Part shown: piece by piece, positions 1 through 11,070 of the stretch
How the letters are laid out: each line of letters begins with the position of its first letter
How positions within the stretch are numbered: the first letter of the stretch is position 1
NCBI GenBank assembly: GCA_963969395.1
Contig: OZ017799.1
Span: 8,620,501-8,684,500, forward strand
Length of the DNA stretch: 64,000 nt
Direction: 5' to 3'
Origin: Pseudoscleropodium purum
Lineage: Eukaryota > Streptophyta > Bryopsida > Hypnales > Brachytheciaceae
Made by a program: the position numbers and the translations under genes
Notes under the pieces: model-generated
Databases searched by the model: none
Told to the model about the DNA's origin: nothing
The model's input: only the letters and a program-made list of their open reading frames with translations

Positions 1-401
1 CGAGGAGTAAGATAACTACACCAAATTGCAACATCTACCTACTGCAACACTCCAAAATCTTGCACAATGAGTACATCCACTGCTTTTCAAAATGCATACC
101 ACCTCTTGGTTTTAGGTCATGAACTTCGAACCACGATAACCTTTGCATATGGTCTCCAGATCATGCATTCTTCGTTGCGATAGAATCCTCCTTGATTTGC
201 CAACAAGAATATACGAAGGCCTAACCATTCTAATGACGGAAAATAATCTCAGTGTCGCAATTAGTTGTGGTTACCATCCACAACTCGCACAAGGCTTTGG
301 GCAAACTCCCAGTGAACCTCGAGAAACATTGACAAGAATGAAGAGGAATAAAAAGCTTCAGAAAGTTAAAAGTGAGCGCATTGGCAGAGATAAGCGCACA
401 C
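1..401 (-). other. Intron 1 of the DAHP synthase gene (partial)
   Basis: This AT-rich stretch follows the GT donor at 401-400 (minus strand) that closes the DAHP synthase exon. The next family block after the exon end (GRMAGQF-like in other plants, known from the family) is not encoded here in any frame I checked. The intron therefore continues past the left edge. The short open frames in it have no recognisable content. Confidence 0.7.
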
Positions 402-893
402 CTTGACGACGGGCAACTGGCCTCCAAACATCAGCACGACGCCCATCTGTAGCAACAACCGGAAGGTATCCCTAATGTTATTCGCGTTGAATTCCTTGAA
501 GCTCTCGGCGCAGTCGCCTCCCTGCAGCAAGAACGCTCTCCCCAGCGCGGCCTCCCCCAGCCGCTCTTCCAAGCTCCTCGCCTCCCCTGCGAACACGAGC
601 GGCGGGTACCCCTCCATCTGCTTAACGACCTCCTTCACCTTCTGCGGGTCAGGGTAATTCGGTTGCTGCAATGCCGTGCGGCTCGTCCAACTGCTGGGAC
701 TCCATGTCTTCGCCTCGCCGGGAATTCCGACACTGCTCTTCACTCCATTGACCTCGGAAGCTCGCGAAGCGCGCACCGTCTCAGCCTTCGGGACGCTGTG
801 GCGAGGGGAATGGCCGCTGCCCAGCCAATTCTTCGACTTCCACGCACATTGCTCCAGACCTGCGGCCTGCAAAGCGCCGCTCGCCACAGCCAT
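402..893 (-). CDS. DHS: Plastid class II 3-deoxy-D-arabino-heptulosonate-7-phosphate (DAHP) synthase, exon 1 (5' partial gene)
   Basis: The enzyme joins phosphoenolpyruvate and erythrose 4-phosphate in the first step of the shikimate pathway, in the plastid stroma. The exon encodes 164 residues from the ATG at 893-891. The open frame runs 18 codons further upstream, but only from a GTG. Residues 1 to about 60 are rich in Ala, Ser and Lys and poor in acidic residues, like a chloroplast transit peptide. Mature-enzyme blocks follow: [16 protein letters not shown] (about 68-83), [17 protein letters not shown] (97-113), the class II signature [11 protein letters not shown] (125-135, with the metal-ligand Cys128), [10 protein letters not shown] (136-145) and [14 protein letters not shown] (151-164). 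The exon ends in phase 0 at a GT donor (401-400). Plant enzymes of this family are around 500 residues, so about two thirds lies beyond the left edge. The identification is firm; isoform and exact start are less so. Confidence 0.93.
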
Positions 894-1235
894 CGCTACC
901 CGAAAATGGAATTGTGCCGCAAAATTCAATCCTCTCACGGCACACACCGGCTCCGCCAGAAACAGAATGGAAGTCCTGTCTCGCAGTTTCTACAGTTGTT
1001 CTCGATTTCCTCGGTTCGCCCTCTAGGTCGGATGGGTATTATACGGTTCTCAATTGAAGAGGGCGGGTAGGAGCTCGTGTTCCTAGAAAGCTTATCAGTC
1101 GCGAAGAGATCACGTTCGGTCAGAAGCTTTCGTATCGGCCCAAGACATCTGTCCTGATCCGACGGGTATAGGACGTCTATCCTGATCCGGAACGGTATGT
1201 CCCGGTTCTCAACTGTATAAGGGCCGGTATTTCAG
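894..1235 (-). promoter_or_regulatory. 5' flank of DAHP synthase with an imperfect direct repeat
   Basis: The non-coding flank upstream of the DAHP synthase start has moderate GC. A block around 1032-1068 (GGTATTATACGGTTCTCAA, then GAGGGCGGGTA) recurs imperfectly at 1193-1230 (GGTATGTCCCGGTTCTCAA, then AAGGGCCGGTA). Between them CCTGATCCG occurs twice (about 1153 and 1173). The position suggests promoter or 5'UTR elements, but no TATA box or start site is assigned. Function is inferred from position only. Confidence 0.4.
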
Positions 1236-1239
1236 TTGA

Positions 1240-2350
1240 TGAGAGTCTGGTGCAATTTGCATAAGGCGGAGCTTTTCGTTTAGATATTTTGAGAGACCAA
1301 GGGAGTGGAGTGATAGAGCTATTTGCATTATTTTATGGACATGGATGTAATATGGAAATGTAGATGAAATTATATTAAATATTTTATTCAAAAGTGTATG
1401 TGCATTCATCCCAAAATGAACAATATTGTTTGAAGATTTTAGAGTTAATCACAAAGTGATTTTGTAAAATGAAGGACCAAGAGCTAGAGTTTGAGAAAAA
1501 GTATAAGACAAAATTCTTTGAAGCATCCAAATTTGGATGTGATGGAGTTTGGTGTTGTATTTCTTTAATACTATTTTTAGTTATGCCCTCTTCTAACACC
1601 CTTGGTACTAATTAGGAAATACTTTATAATTAATTCTTTTGGAATAATATTGTTTCTATGATTTTTTTAGCAAATTAGCAATCATATCCATTGTCAAAGG
1701 GGGACATTTTGTAAATAATTTTCTTTCAAAGGAATCATTTTTTTTTTATAGTCATTTACTTAATGAAAGTAAAATTGCAATATTCTATGACCCCTTCAAC
1801 TTGAAATTGAAAATTTGACAAAATGAAATAATCCATTGATTTCATGGAAGTTAAACTAATGACAACAACTAAATTTGCTTTGGACAAAAGACTTAGAAGG
1901 TACAATAGTTGTTTTGATATCCAAAGATTTCATAAAAGAATCATTTGACACCAACAAATGAAGGAAGAGTGGCATCCAAAGTTTCTACAAAGGTGTCAAA
2001 TTTATAGTCTACTTGGCTAGCAACCAAATATAATTACAATACAGAACTTATTTTATAAAATTTAAGCATACACCCAAATTTTGAATTCTCCATAGCCAAG
2101 CTTTTAAACTCTCCTGAGATTTATGGATCCTACATTGCTAACCTTTCTCATGTAAAACCATGGAATTTAATTTTTTTAAATCAACAAAAGTAGAGTTTTC
2201 ATTTTTAGAAAATAAGATTTGAAATATTTATTGAGATTGTGGGAAAACACAATCGCATTCAAGGTATGTAAGATTGCATTTCAAATGAGGTTCTTAAATG
2301 GAAAAATGGGGGATTGGCAATATTTTTGGTAGGGAGAATACCTTGTAGTC
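1240..2350. other. AT-rich intergenic DNA
   Basis: No coding-like frame, RNA gene or clear repeat was seen in this stretch between the DAHP synthase flank and the 3' side of the methyltransferase gene. Confidence 0.5.
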
Positions 2351-3228
2351 TAAATTAACATATACCTACAGTCAATAAAAAAAACATTGTAACATTTGAC
2401 AGTATAAATTGGACTCTATTAAAGTTTGCACATGGCATCCACACAATACTCGGAACCATGCACAACAGCAGATGTGCCGATTTCGGGTGTCCTTGCGTTC
2501 CTACCTTAGTTGACAACTGTGGTCCTATGCAGTTTCTACTAGACAGAAATTCCTCCGAAGGATAATTTCGTAGCAGGAGCAATTTATCTTCATCCGTCTC
2601 AATAGTAACGTCAAGATCCAGAGGATCCAAATAAAACCGTCAAATAACATCAAAATATCTCAATGCCTGCAAGTTAGTCACAAACTCTTTCGTTGGACCA
2701 GATTATGTAATGTGTCACGGTTGCTTGACACGGTAACAAAAAACATCGGAAGTGCAGATCATCACCGGTTGTCACCGAGCACCCACAGGGCATCAGGGTA
2801 AGTTACTAGACTCCAGACTCATGCAGATGTTTTCAAAAACGGAACAACCCAGTATAGTACTCCCCAGGTAGCACTTCCTCACACTCTGTACTGTACAAGT
2901 CATGATATCTGCGCCAAGTTAGACCTCACCATTATCTACAAGTCCGCAAGACTGCAACCACAACCACCTGTAGCTAGCAACATACCACAATTGACATGAG
3001 CTCGATAATGTTTGACTCTTCGTCTGAGTCCCCCCAAAGAGGAGAGGAGGGCTGCGCCGGCCAAGGGGTTAGTGCAAGGTCAAGGCGACGCATCCAATTA
3101 CGACACATCCCTTCTGCATTACCTGAATTCCTCCAATACCAACTCCCACATGCAAGCCAGACAGTGTTGGGAAAAATGAAGACTGACGTGTAGCGCCATC
3201 ACCCCGTCTCCCTGACTTGCACACTTTA
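2351..3228 (-). other. 3' flank or 3'UTR side of the methyltransferase gene; one unexplained short frame
   Basis: Base composition here is like that of the neighbouring gene, not the AT-rich spacers, so part is probably 3'UTR. A minus-strand frame at about 2500-2635 has acidic, coding-like content (LDPLDLDVTIETDEDKLLLL, then PSEEFLSSRN) and ends near a possible GT donor. A TGA lies directly upstream and I cannot link it to any gene. It could be an exon relic or chance. Confidence 0.35.
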
Positions 3229-4710
3229 TCACAAGCAAGTCCCTCTCCAGAACTTCAATATATGCAAATTCTCTTCCTCTGTGTATCGCTGCACTCAAAA
3301 ATACCACTCATTAGCCTGTCCTAAAAAATGCTGCCAAGGAAATCACTGCGAAAACAATTAATTCAATATGAATACTAAAGTAGACTGAGCCATTATCACA
3401 AAGTTATTGAATTACACCGTCTCGCACGCACACCACTTAAGATCAAACGCCTGATCGTCAAAATAAATCAACAGAACCTTGCAACCACGACAACCACATT
3501 TCCCACATACAAGAAACTGCAGAATGATCATTATCCATCGTGAGGCAATTTAAGAATCACCAATACGTCCAAGATGCCACAACAGTTCTGTAGGGTGTGA
3601 AAATCACCTGAAGAACAATTCGAGATGCGAAGCCTTTCTTTTTCATGATCTGACATATTTCGCTCGGATTGTTTGCTGTCAAGGTAACCATGTAGAACCA
3701 ACCCTTGTTCGATAACAGGTTGTCTACCATGGTTAACATGCGATCAATCACAACTCGGCCCCTCTCACCCCCTGCCCACGCGGCAGCAATGCCTGCAGTA
3801 CCCACCTGAGATCAAGAAAATCATCAAAAGAATAAATCCTCAGCCCCAAGAACCAGAATAGATACCTGCCATAGAGAAGAGACAAGATAACCTCTTCCAC
3901 AATTTTGAACAGAATTACTCATTATCATCTCACATACTGATGGAATGGATGCAAGGTGGATCTGATTGACCAGCAAATATACCTCGTGCTCAGGAGTGGG
4001 GACATAAGGAGGGTTGAACAAGAGAACGTCAACTGAACCGGCCAATCGTTTCTCCAGTCCGTGTACCAAGTCGGTGACTACTACGTCTGCCTGAATACCA
4101 TGGGCTGATAAGGTTTCACGTGTCACCTGTGCGGCTGTCTGTAAAGGAGTAAACATTCAATGAAGCCAGCAAAAAAACCTGAAATTAAATAGTACACCAA
4201 GTTGCTTTTATCATCATATCACAAATGTCAACCACGCTGATCATGATAAAAAAAAAAATCGTTGTAGACATACGCACAATCAAAAATTAGCTTTGTTTTG
4301 TAAAGTTAAGGGTTCCACACATAACAAAGGACTAACCAATCACGAAACTGAGATAAAGAATGGTAGTTATTAAAAGTGCCTAGCATCTACGCATGGGAGT
4401 CCGGAGCGCATTCATACATTAGAAATCATACCGCAAAACAAAACAAAAACGCAAAAGAAAGATAGATAATCACCCGACTGATGTCTGTTGCAAGAAACTG
4501 GGCATTCACATCATCACCAAGGATCAATGCTAGTGAGGTGATGACATAACCGCTGCCACATCCAACCTCCAAACAAATGCTCGGACGCTGCTCCAAAAGC
4601 TTCATCTTCTCGGCCAGCAACGCATCCACCAGAACGAAGGAATCATCACACGGCTCATAAACATCTGGATGCCGAGCTACAAGCGAGATAGATGCACTTC
4701 GCAATGCAAC
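3229..4710 (-). CDS. N6AMT1: N6AMT1/HEMK2-type eRF1 glutamine methyltransferase (four coding exons; first ATG exon not certain)
   Basis: This SAM-dependent methyltransferase family modifies the glutamine of the GGQ motif of release factor eRF1, working with TRM112. Four exons join in phase 0 with GT-AG sites: 4474-4710, 3983-4138, 3608-3805 and 3229-3288. The first begins VALRSASISLVARHPDVYEP, then CDDSF, and carries the SAM-binding loop CLEVGCGSGYVITSLAL. The second continues from ATDISR with TAAQVTRETLSAHG and has the catalytic NPPYVPTPEHE. The third reads VGTAGIAAAWAGGERGRVVI and KGWFYMVTLTANNPSEI. The last ends RYTEEENLHILKFWRGTCL and stop. These exons give 216 residues, close to the 214 of the human protein. 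The frame has no ATG before the 4710 acceptor: an in-frame TGA lies 13 nt upstream. A further 5' exon is therefore required. The best candidate is 5847-5900, listed separately. Confidence 0.9.
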
Positions 4711-4778
4711 CTGCCATGAAGATCACGCATGACTTGTCACTTCTCCGGGACCACTAGAAAAGCCTGAAATTTCCTCAC

Positions 4779-4815
4779 CTTGAAATTGCAACACTCGATC
4801 CGAACTTGCGGCCAC
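4779..4815 (-). pseudogene. Duplicated YIPF exon 2 relic
   Basis: This 37-nt segment matches YIPF exon 2 (11013-11049): it reads VAASSDRVLQFQ plus one base, with the AG before it and GTGAGG after it preserved. The rest of YIPF is missing downstream on this strand, since sequence identity ends about 20 nt past the donor. Splicing it to the methyltransferase exon at 4710 would shift the frame to a quick TGA. It is either skipped or a poison exon. Confidence 0.6.
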
Positions 4816-5846
4816 CTGGGAAACAACAACAATAAAGTCATCCAATATAAATAAATTATTTACAGCAACCCCAATCATCTCTTAAACCTCGATTCTTTTG
4901 CGACATAAACAAATGAACTTCACAATCTCATTTTAATATGAAAATCTCAGCATCAGGAAGGACCACACCACCAATACCAAATCTCGTTCCTCCAGATTAG
5001 ACTATGATGCGTTTGACTGAAGAAAAAATTACTTAATAATTCTCGACGGCATAGCTGACAGTGACTTCCAATATGGAAACGCGGAAGATGACACTAACAG
5101 ACACTCAAAAGAAAATAAGAGATACTTCGCCTCGGAAGTTTACAACCCTAGAACATCAAAGACAGAGTCATGTAGTTCTCCAAAGGAACCAAATCCTGCG
5201 TACAGATCTTAAGTAGATAAGCTCATTTTTAACGACAAAGAAAGTTACAGCTACTCTGCATTCTCTTAAACTTCGTCTCTTGTTGGTACACAAACAAATG
5301 AATTTAACAATCTTTCTTGTGAGACAGATGCCTCCAGTATAAAACCAAAGCGGGATTGATCATGCGACCAATCCCAAATCTCGCCTTCGAAATATTGCAG
5401 TCTGCAGGAAAACAAAGTCAAGTACGAAAATAAATCCCGAACGGCAGAGACTTGCAGGTTGGAGCCGGCGAAGATTATACAATCTCAAAAATCTTTCCAA
5501 TACGCATAAAGGGATGCTGAGTCAAGGGCGTCAACAACCCTAACACCACGCGGGACAATCAACCATGCGAATCCTCGCGCATCCTCGAGTTTAACCTAAC
5601 TCGCTCCTCATCCCAACACTCCACGTCTGGACTCCAAATCCCTTCAAAACTATCCATGATCTATCCCTCGCGCTCATTAAGCAAAAAAGAAAACGCCACA
5701 CTGCCTAAAAGATTGTCCCGCTCAGCTATAATTTGAAAGATAAGAAGGGAAAAGAAAATCAAGCCACACATTCGCCAAACGTCAACCCTTGCCCAGACAT
5801 GTCGCCAGTCAAATCCATCTTAAGAAGAAAAGAAGAAGAGCGTTAC

Positions 5847-5900
5847 CGGTACAGATCCGGAGACAATCTCGTTGCGAAGACCGTGGTACCCGTTGGACAT
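5847..5900 (-). CDS. Duplicated YIPF exon 1, candidate first exon of the methyltransferase gene
   Basis: The 54-nt exon reads MSNGYHGLRNEIVSGSVP and is followed by the donor GTAACG. It is a near copy of YIPF exon 1 at 9863-9916 (MSNGYHSLGNEIVSGSVP), inverted. It ends in phase 0, exactly what the methyltransferase acceptor at 4710 needs. Direct splicing would give ...VSGSVP-VALRSASIS..., an N-terminus about 18 residues longer than usual for the family. The copied YIPF exon 2 (4779-4815) ends in phase 1; its inclusion would shift the frame into an early stop, so it would have to be skipped. Alternatively this is a dead copy and the true first exon is a tiny one I did not find. Confidence 0.45.
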
Positions 5901-6150
5901 CTTGCCCCGTCGTCGTTGCTGGCACGCTGCTTCTGCCGTGAGTTGATGAAAGGAACGAAAGAAACCGCCCGACGGGGCAGCAGAGGCGCGCCCCCGACAC
6001 AGCAGCAACAGAAGATTTGCTCGGGTTGTCAAAAATGTGGAGACGGAGGGAACGGGCGAGGGAGTGGATCTGCTGGGGATGGTGGCGTCACTCGAGCTTC
6101 ATCGCCATGGCCGATGCGAACGCTGCGACAGGACTCGTTCCGTCCTGCCC

Positions 6151-9100
6151 ATGAGCCCAACCAAATCGCTACCACTGAGCTTAATATTTCAAAATAAATC
6201 TCTATTCCTTGTCAAATTAAGGTTACTGCTAATTTCTTTGCCCATTTTTTTTTTTTAATTTCAATTTCTTGATATGGATGAGGTAGCTAATATTGGATGA
6301 AATAACTCATGAATTAAATTGAAGTGATTTAGAAGGTGGATGAATATTAGAATCCTTTATTTTGCCAAATTGAGAGAAAGAAACTCCAATCTATAATAAG
6401 GTGGCTTAAAAGAAGAGTCAATATATTTAAGGTCCTATGTTTGATTATACCCAATTGATCAAAGAATAAATAATTGCCACATTAGCACTTTTTTCAAAAG
6501 TAACAAAAAGGTTGGTCAAATGATAAACAAAATGGGATTTAATAATAGCACATATATTAGTTCTTTGATTGTGTGCTTGCACTATATATTATATAATACA
6601 CCCTAATTTCCTTGATGTCACAAATTAGGTGCCCTAATGACATATGATTACAAGGATTTTTGTAGTTGCATGCCAAATTGACATTAATCCTTTAGTTTTC
6701 AACTATCCATTGGTTAAATGATGAATGTTTTAAGAAGTGACTCTCATCCAATTGATATTCATTGAAGAAAAATCATATAATGTATCAATAGAAAGAATGA
6801 AACAATCCTCTGAATGAATCAATGATATAGATGTTTTGGAACATTTTCAATTTTTTATTACAAATTGCCCATATATAACATAGTGATTAAAAATCAACAA
6901 TTCATAATCATAATTGTTGGCCCTAGTAACTCAATACACATCCTTATTGATTGACTCTTTCGACCATATTTGATGTATACGATCATCATCTACATGTATT
7001 GTTGTTTCTTTCATTGATGAGCACAAATGCCAACAACAATAGGCAACCAACAAAACAAAAGGCCTTCTAAATGCCCCATTTTTTTTCTAATGGCCCTCAT
7101 CACAAATACTTCACCAACAACAAATTCCAATTTCATCCATAAACAATACACTTAATAACATTAAGAACATCACCATCAAATACATAACTTATGTTTTGTT
7201 ATTCAAATGGAAGTTGGAAAATAATCAAATACTTTATAGCACACATGAACTTTCCTATCACCAATTCCTTCACCATACAAATTCCATTCTTGCCCAACAC
7301 TATTTCCTCCCTTTTTTTCCTACCTAAAATTATAGTTTTAAATAATATAGAGTCCCCTTTTTCAAGTATAGTGTAGATGTTACTTGGAATGGTTTTTAGG
7401 AATTTAACGTGGAATCCTAAACAATTAAATTCTTCATGTATATCAAATCTAAAGTGGTTGAAGTTAGAGAGAGAAGAAAACTTCTTCAATAAGTTATTTA
7501 CAAGTTTTCATATTAATATTTAATAACAATTTAATGAAATTTGATGAACTATTAGATATTGATTTGAACAACAATTCCAATATAATTACTAAATTATAGA
7601 ATGTTGATAAATTAATATATAGATTTCTCACAATTTTATTCAATAATTTACTAAAACATTTATTTTATATAAATGAAAGTGTTTGTCTTGTAAATATAAT
7701 CAATTTGAGAAGTATAATTTAAAACTTTGAAAAAAAATTAAAAATCTTCACAATTTTTCTTGCGATAAAAAACATCTTGTGTATTCAAATTTGTTTCAAT
7801 GATTCAACTTTCTCATAGTAGTTAGTCTTGCAAGTTTTGATTCTTCAAAGTGTGCCATATGAATACTTTTGCTTATCAATGAACATCTAAACAACAACAC
7901 TAGCAAATATTAGAATAATTTATTTAAGACAAAGGTACTCATACTTGCCACCTTTTGTTATTACTACCTATGAGATGGCTAGGAAGGATCATAGAAAGGT
8001 GACAAAAGAGACATTACATCCCTTTAAACCACCACAATTTCTTAAGAGCAACCAATAGGAGTTAAAGAGTTTTTTTTAAGCAACCAATGGAAGTTGAAGC
8101 ATCTTTTGCTTCAAAAATGGCCACTGAAGGGTGAGTCAAATAGTATAAGTGAGTATCCTCTACTTTCAATTTTGAAATAACTTTGGTTGGATTTTACTTG
8201 TGATGAATCACCAACAAATTCAAAAAAATTTGGAATTTGACCTTAGTGAAATGGTAGAATAAGAAAATGTGGTAGTTTTGGGTGCAAATAATTTAGTAAT
8301 CAATAGTTGGAATAAAAAATGTATATAGTACTTTATAAAGAACTAATTTTATTTATAGTTATTTATAGTTAATAGATGAAGGAAGTAGTAGTATTAAAAT
8401 ACATTGAATTTCCTATATATGGAGCCCCTTGAAGTCTTAGTCATTTTAGATGTGGAAATTTTTAAAGATTTTGTAAATCCATGAGAATTTATAATTTGAA
8501 AAAAATTGTAGAAAATTTTAAACAACTCATTCCATTCCTTGTTTGCCTTTTAATGCCCATTTGAAGCCTTTCATATACTTTCTCTTTGCATTTTTGACCC
8601 TATGACATAAATAGATAATTTGAAGAAATAAATATCAATGTCAAAAATACCCAAAAACATTCTTAAACTTCCTAAGTTTACTTGCAAAAATACCATATTG
8701 AATAAAATCCTCTAATAGTAGAAGATAAACTTTGCAATCAAAACTAATCCTCATTTGCCAAGAAGTAAAATCTATTGTGAATTACATAGAGGTTAAGAAT
8801 TAAAGATGGTATACTTTATATTGAGTGATGAATTTTTCCTTATACAAATTGTGAAAAATTTCATTATGATCTCCCTTTATAAGGTTGTATTTATTTGTTA
8901 ATATTCAAACTATTTTGTTCGAATTTGAATTCAATTACATTCTTTGTTACTCCAACTCCTATCATCACAATGTTCTCGAAACTAAAACCATAACACATCC
9001 AAACCTCTTTAATATTACCTTCCTTAATGTTAATTGAATTCATCATTCTCTCACCAAATATTATAAAAATGAATTTATGTACTTTATAACTCATTGAAAA

Positions 9101-9619
9101 GTCTATCTATCACAATTTATTCCACTATGAAAATTATATACAAGTTTAATTTTAAAAAAAGCTTCAAATTGGGCCCACCTACAAACTATGTAGGATTGAG
9201 AATTATGCACATAGGACGCTAACCCTATCCCATGAAGTGGATTATGTAGGGTGAATGCAAGGTAATTGTAAAAAATGTCCCCCTATTTTGCGTTGTGCTA
9301 ATTTTATGTTCTTCACTTCCCCTAACTAGTTTGGAACCTCTGATTGCAAATATAAATTCAAAATTTGTAAACTATATTATGTGTGAAAAAAAATTATCTT
9401 TTCCTCAAGGGTAAATTCACCATGCGAGGCGCACTTCGTGTGACTGGTTTAGCATCCTGCTTTTTTATGCACCAAGAGAGGATGCACTAAAAGTGGTTCT
9501 ACCTGTAGTAATATGTGACATTAAGGAGGTCAGGGTCTGTTTTACGAAGTACTGTCCACGCTCGAAGAACTAATGCAGGTGCTATTATTAGATCCCCGTC
9601 TGTTCTCCGTCTGAACGAA
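6151..9619. other. AT-rich spacer between the inverted arms
   Basis: About 3.5 kb of very AT-rich sequence separates the two duplicated arms. The longest frames (for example on the minus strand at 7199-7489) are low-complexity and look accidental. I see no transposon ends. It contrasts sharply in composition with both flanking arms. Confidence 0.5.
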
Positions 9620-11070
9620 GGAACGAACCCTGTCGCAGCGTTCGCATCAGTCGGCCATGGCGATGAAGCTCGAGTGACGCCACCATCCCCAGCAGATCCA
9701 CTCTCTCCCCCGTTCCCTCCGCTTCCACATTCTTGACAACCCAAGCAAATCTTTGTTGCTGCTGCGTCGGGGACGCGCCTCTGCAGCTCCGTCGGGCGGT
9801 TTCTTCGTTTCTTTCATCAACCCTCGGCAGAAGCAGCGTGACGACAACGACGACGGGGCAAGATGTCCAACGGATACCACAGTCTCGGCAACGAGATTGT
9901 CTCCGGATCTGTGCCGGTAACGCTCTTCTTCTTTTCTTCTGTAGGATGGATTTGACAGGAGTCATGGCGGGGCAAGGGTCGACGTTTGGCGAATGCGTGG
10001 CTCGATTTATTTATTTCTGCCAGTGTTGAAAGAGCGGGACAATCTTGATGGCAGTGCGGCGTTTTCTTCTTGCTTAATGAGCGTGAGGGGTAGATCTTGG
10101 ACACGCTTGAAGGGATTTGGAGTCCAGACGTGGAGTGTTGGGATGAGGAGCGTGTTAGGTTAAACTCGAGGAAGCGCGAGGGTTCGCAGGAGATGACTTC
10201 TTTGCAGAGTGCTGTTGTTGATTGTCCCGCGTGGTGTTAGGGTTGTTGGCGCCTGTGACTCAGCATCTCCTTATGCGTATTGGAAAGATTTTTGAGTTTC
10301 CGTTAGTATTGTCTTCCCCGTTTCCAATCTGCCATTTTCTGCCGTCTAGGAGTTACTTTTCTTCCTGGTAAAATTTTTTCCTGCAGTCGAACACATCTTT
10401 TTCCTGGTCGAGGGATGAAATTTGGGATTTGTCGTGTGAGCAGTTCTGCTTTGGATTTATTCTTGTAATATAATGCTTCTGTCTTACAAGAAAGATTGTT
10501 AAATTCATTTGTTTGTATACCAACAAGAGTCGAAGTTTAAGAGAATTCAGAGTTGCTGCACTAGAATGCGGTTAGCGACTTTGGATCTGTACGTAGGATA
10601 TGTAGGATATGGCTCCTTTGCATAACTACATGACTGTGCTGTTGATTGTCCGCGTTGTGCTAGGGTTGTAGACACCCGTGTCCAAATACCTCTTATGCGG
10701 TTTTGAGTTTCTGTTAGTATCGATTACCCCTTTTCTGCTCTGGAATTCAGATGCCGCCTAAAATTTATTTTTCTTCTTAATTTATTTTTTCTTCAGTCAA
10801 GCGCAGATTTCTTATTTCTTAGTCTAATCTGAAGGAACGAGATTTGGTATCGGTGGTGTGATCCTTCCTGATACTGAGATTTTCATCTTGAAATGAGATT
10901 GTAAAGTTCATTTGTTTATGTCACAACAAGAGTCGAGGCTTAATAGGAGATTGGAGTTGCTTTAAATAACTTACTTATATTGGATGACTTTGGTGTTGTT
11001 GTTGTCTCATAGGTGGCCGCAAGTTCGGATCGGGTGTTGCAGTTTCAAGGTGAGGAAATTTCACGCTTAA
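9620..11070 (+). repeat. Inverted segmental duplication, arm B (resident YIPF 5' region)
   Basis: This is the counterpart of 4755-6150 in opposite orientation, holding the leader, exon 1, intron 1 and exon 2 of the YIPF gene. The rest of YIPF continues only on this side, so arm B is most simply the source and arm A the copy. Identity fades just after the exon 2 donor at 11050. Confidence 0.88.

Larger units (their letters stand above)
4755..6150 (-). repeat. Inverted segmental duplication, arm A (copy of the YIPF 5' region)
   Basis: Read on the minus strand, this block aligns with 9620-11070 on the plus strand. It covers the upstream GC-rich leader (GTCGCAGCGTTCGCATC), exon 1, the whole of intron 1 including its internal tandem duplication, and exon 2 up to GTGAGGAAATTTCA. 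The arms have drifted by substitutions and small indels but stay easily alignable. Edges are read by eye and good to perhaps 20-30 bases. Confidence 0.88.

Noticed and set aside
403..1070. Plus-strand open frames opposite the DAHP synthase exon
   Set aside because: They are antisense shadows of a GC-rich exon; the minus-strand frame has unmistakable class II DAHP synthase motifs.
4705..4717. ATG at 4717-4715 as the methyltransferase start
   Set aside because: It is out of frame with the VALRSASIS exon, and an in-frame TGA lies just upstream of the acceptor.
5733..6258. Plus-strand open frames of up to 154 codons
   Set aside because: They are antisense to the duplicated YIPF leader and exon 1, and the GC-rich leader keeps them open.
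9499..10104. Several open frames on both strands around YIPF exon 1
   Set aside because: They arise from the GC-rich 5' leader. Only the 54-nt exon 1 frame joins the rest of the gene.
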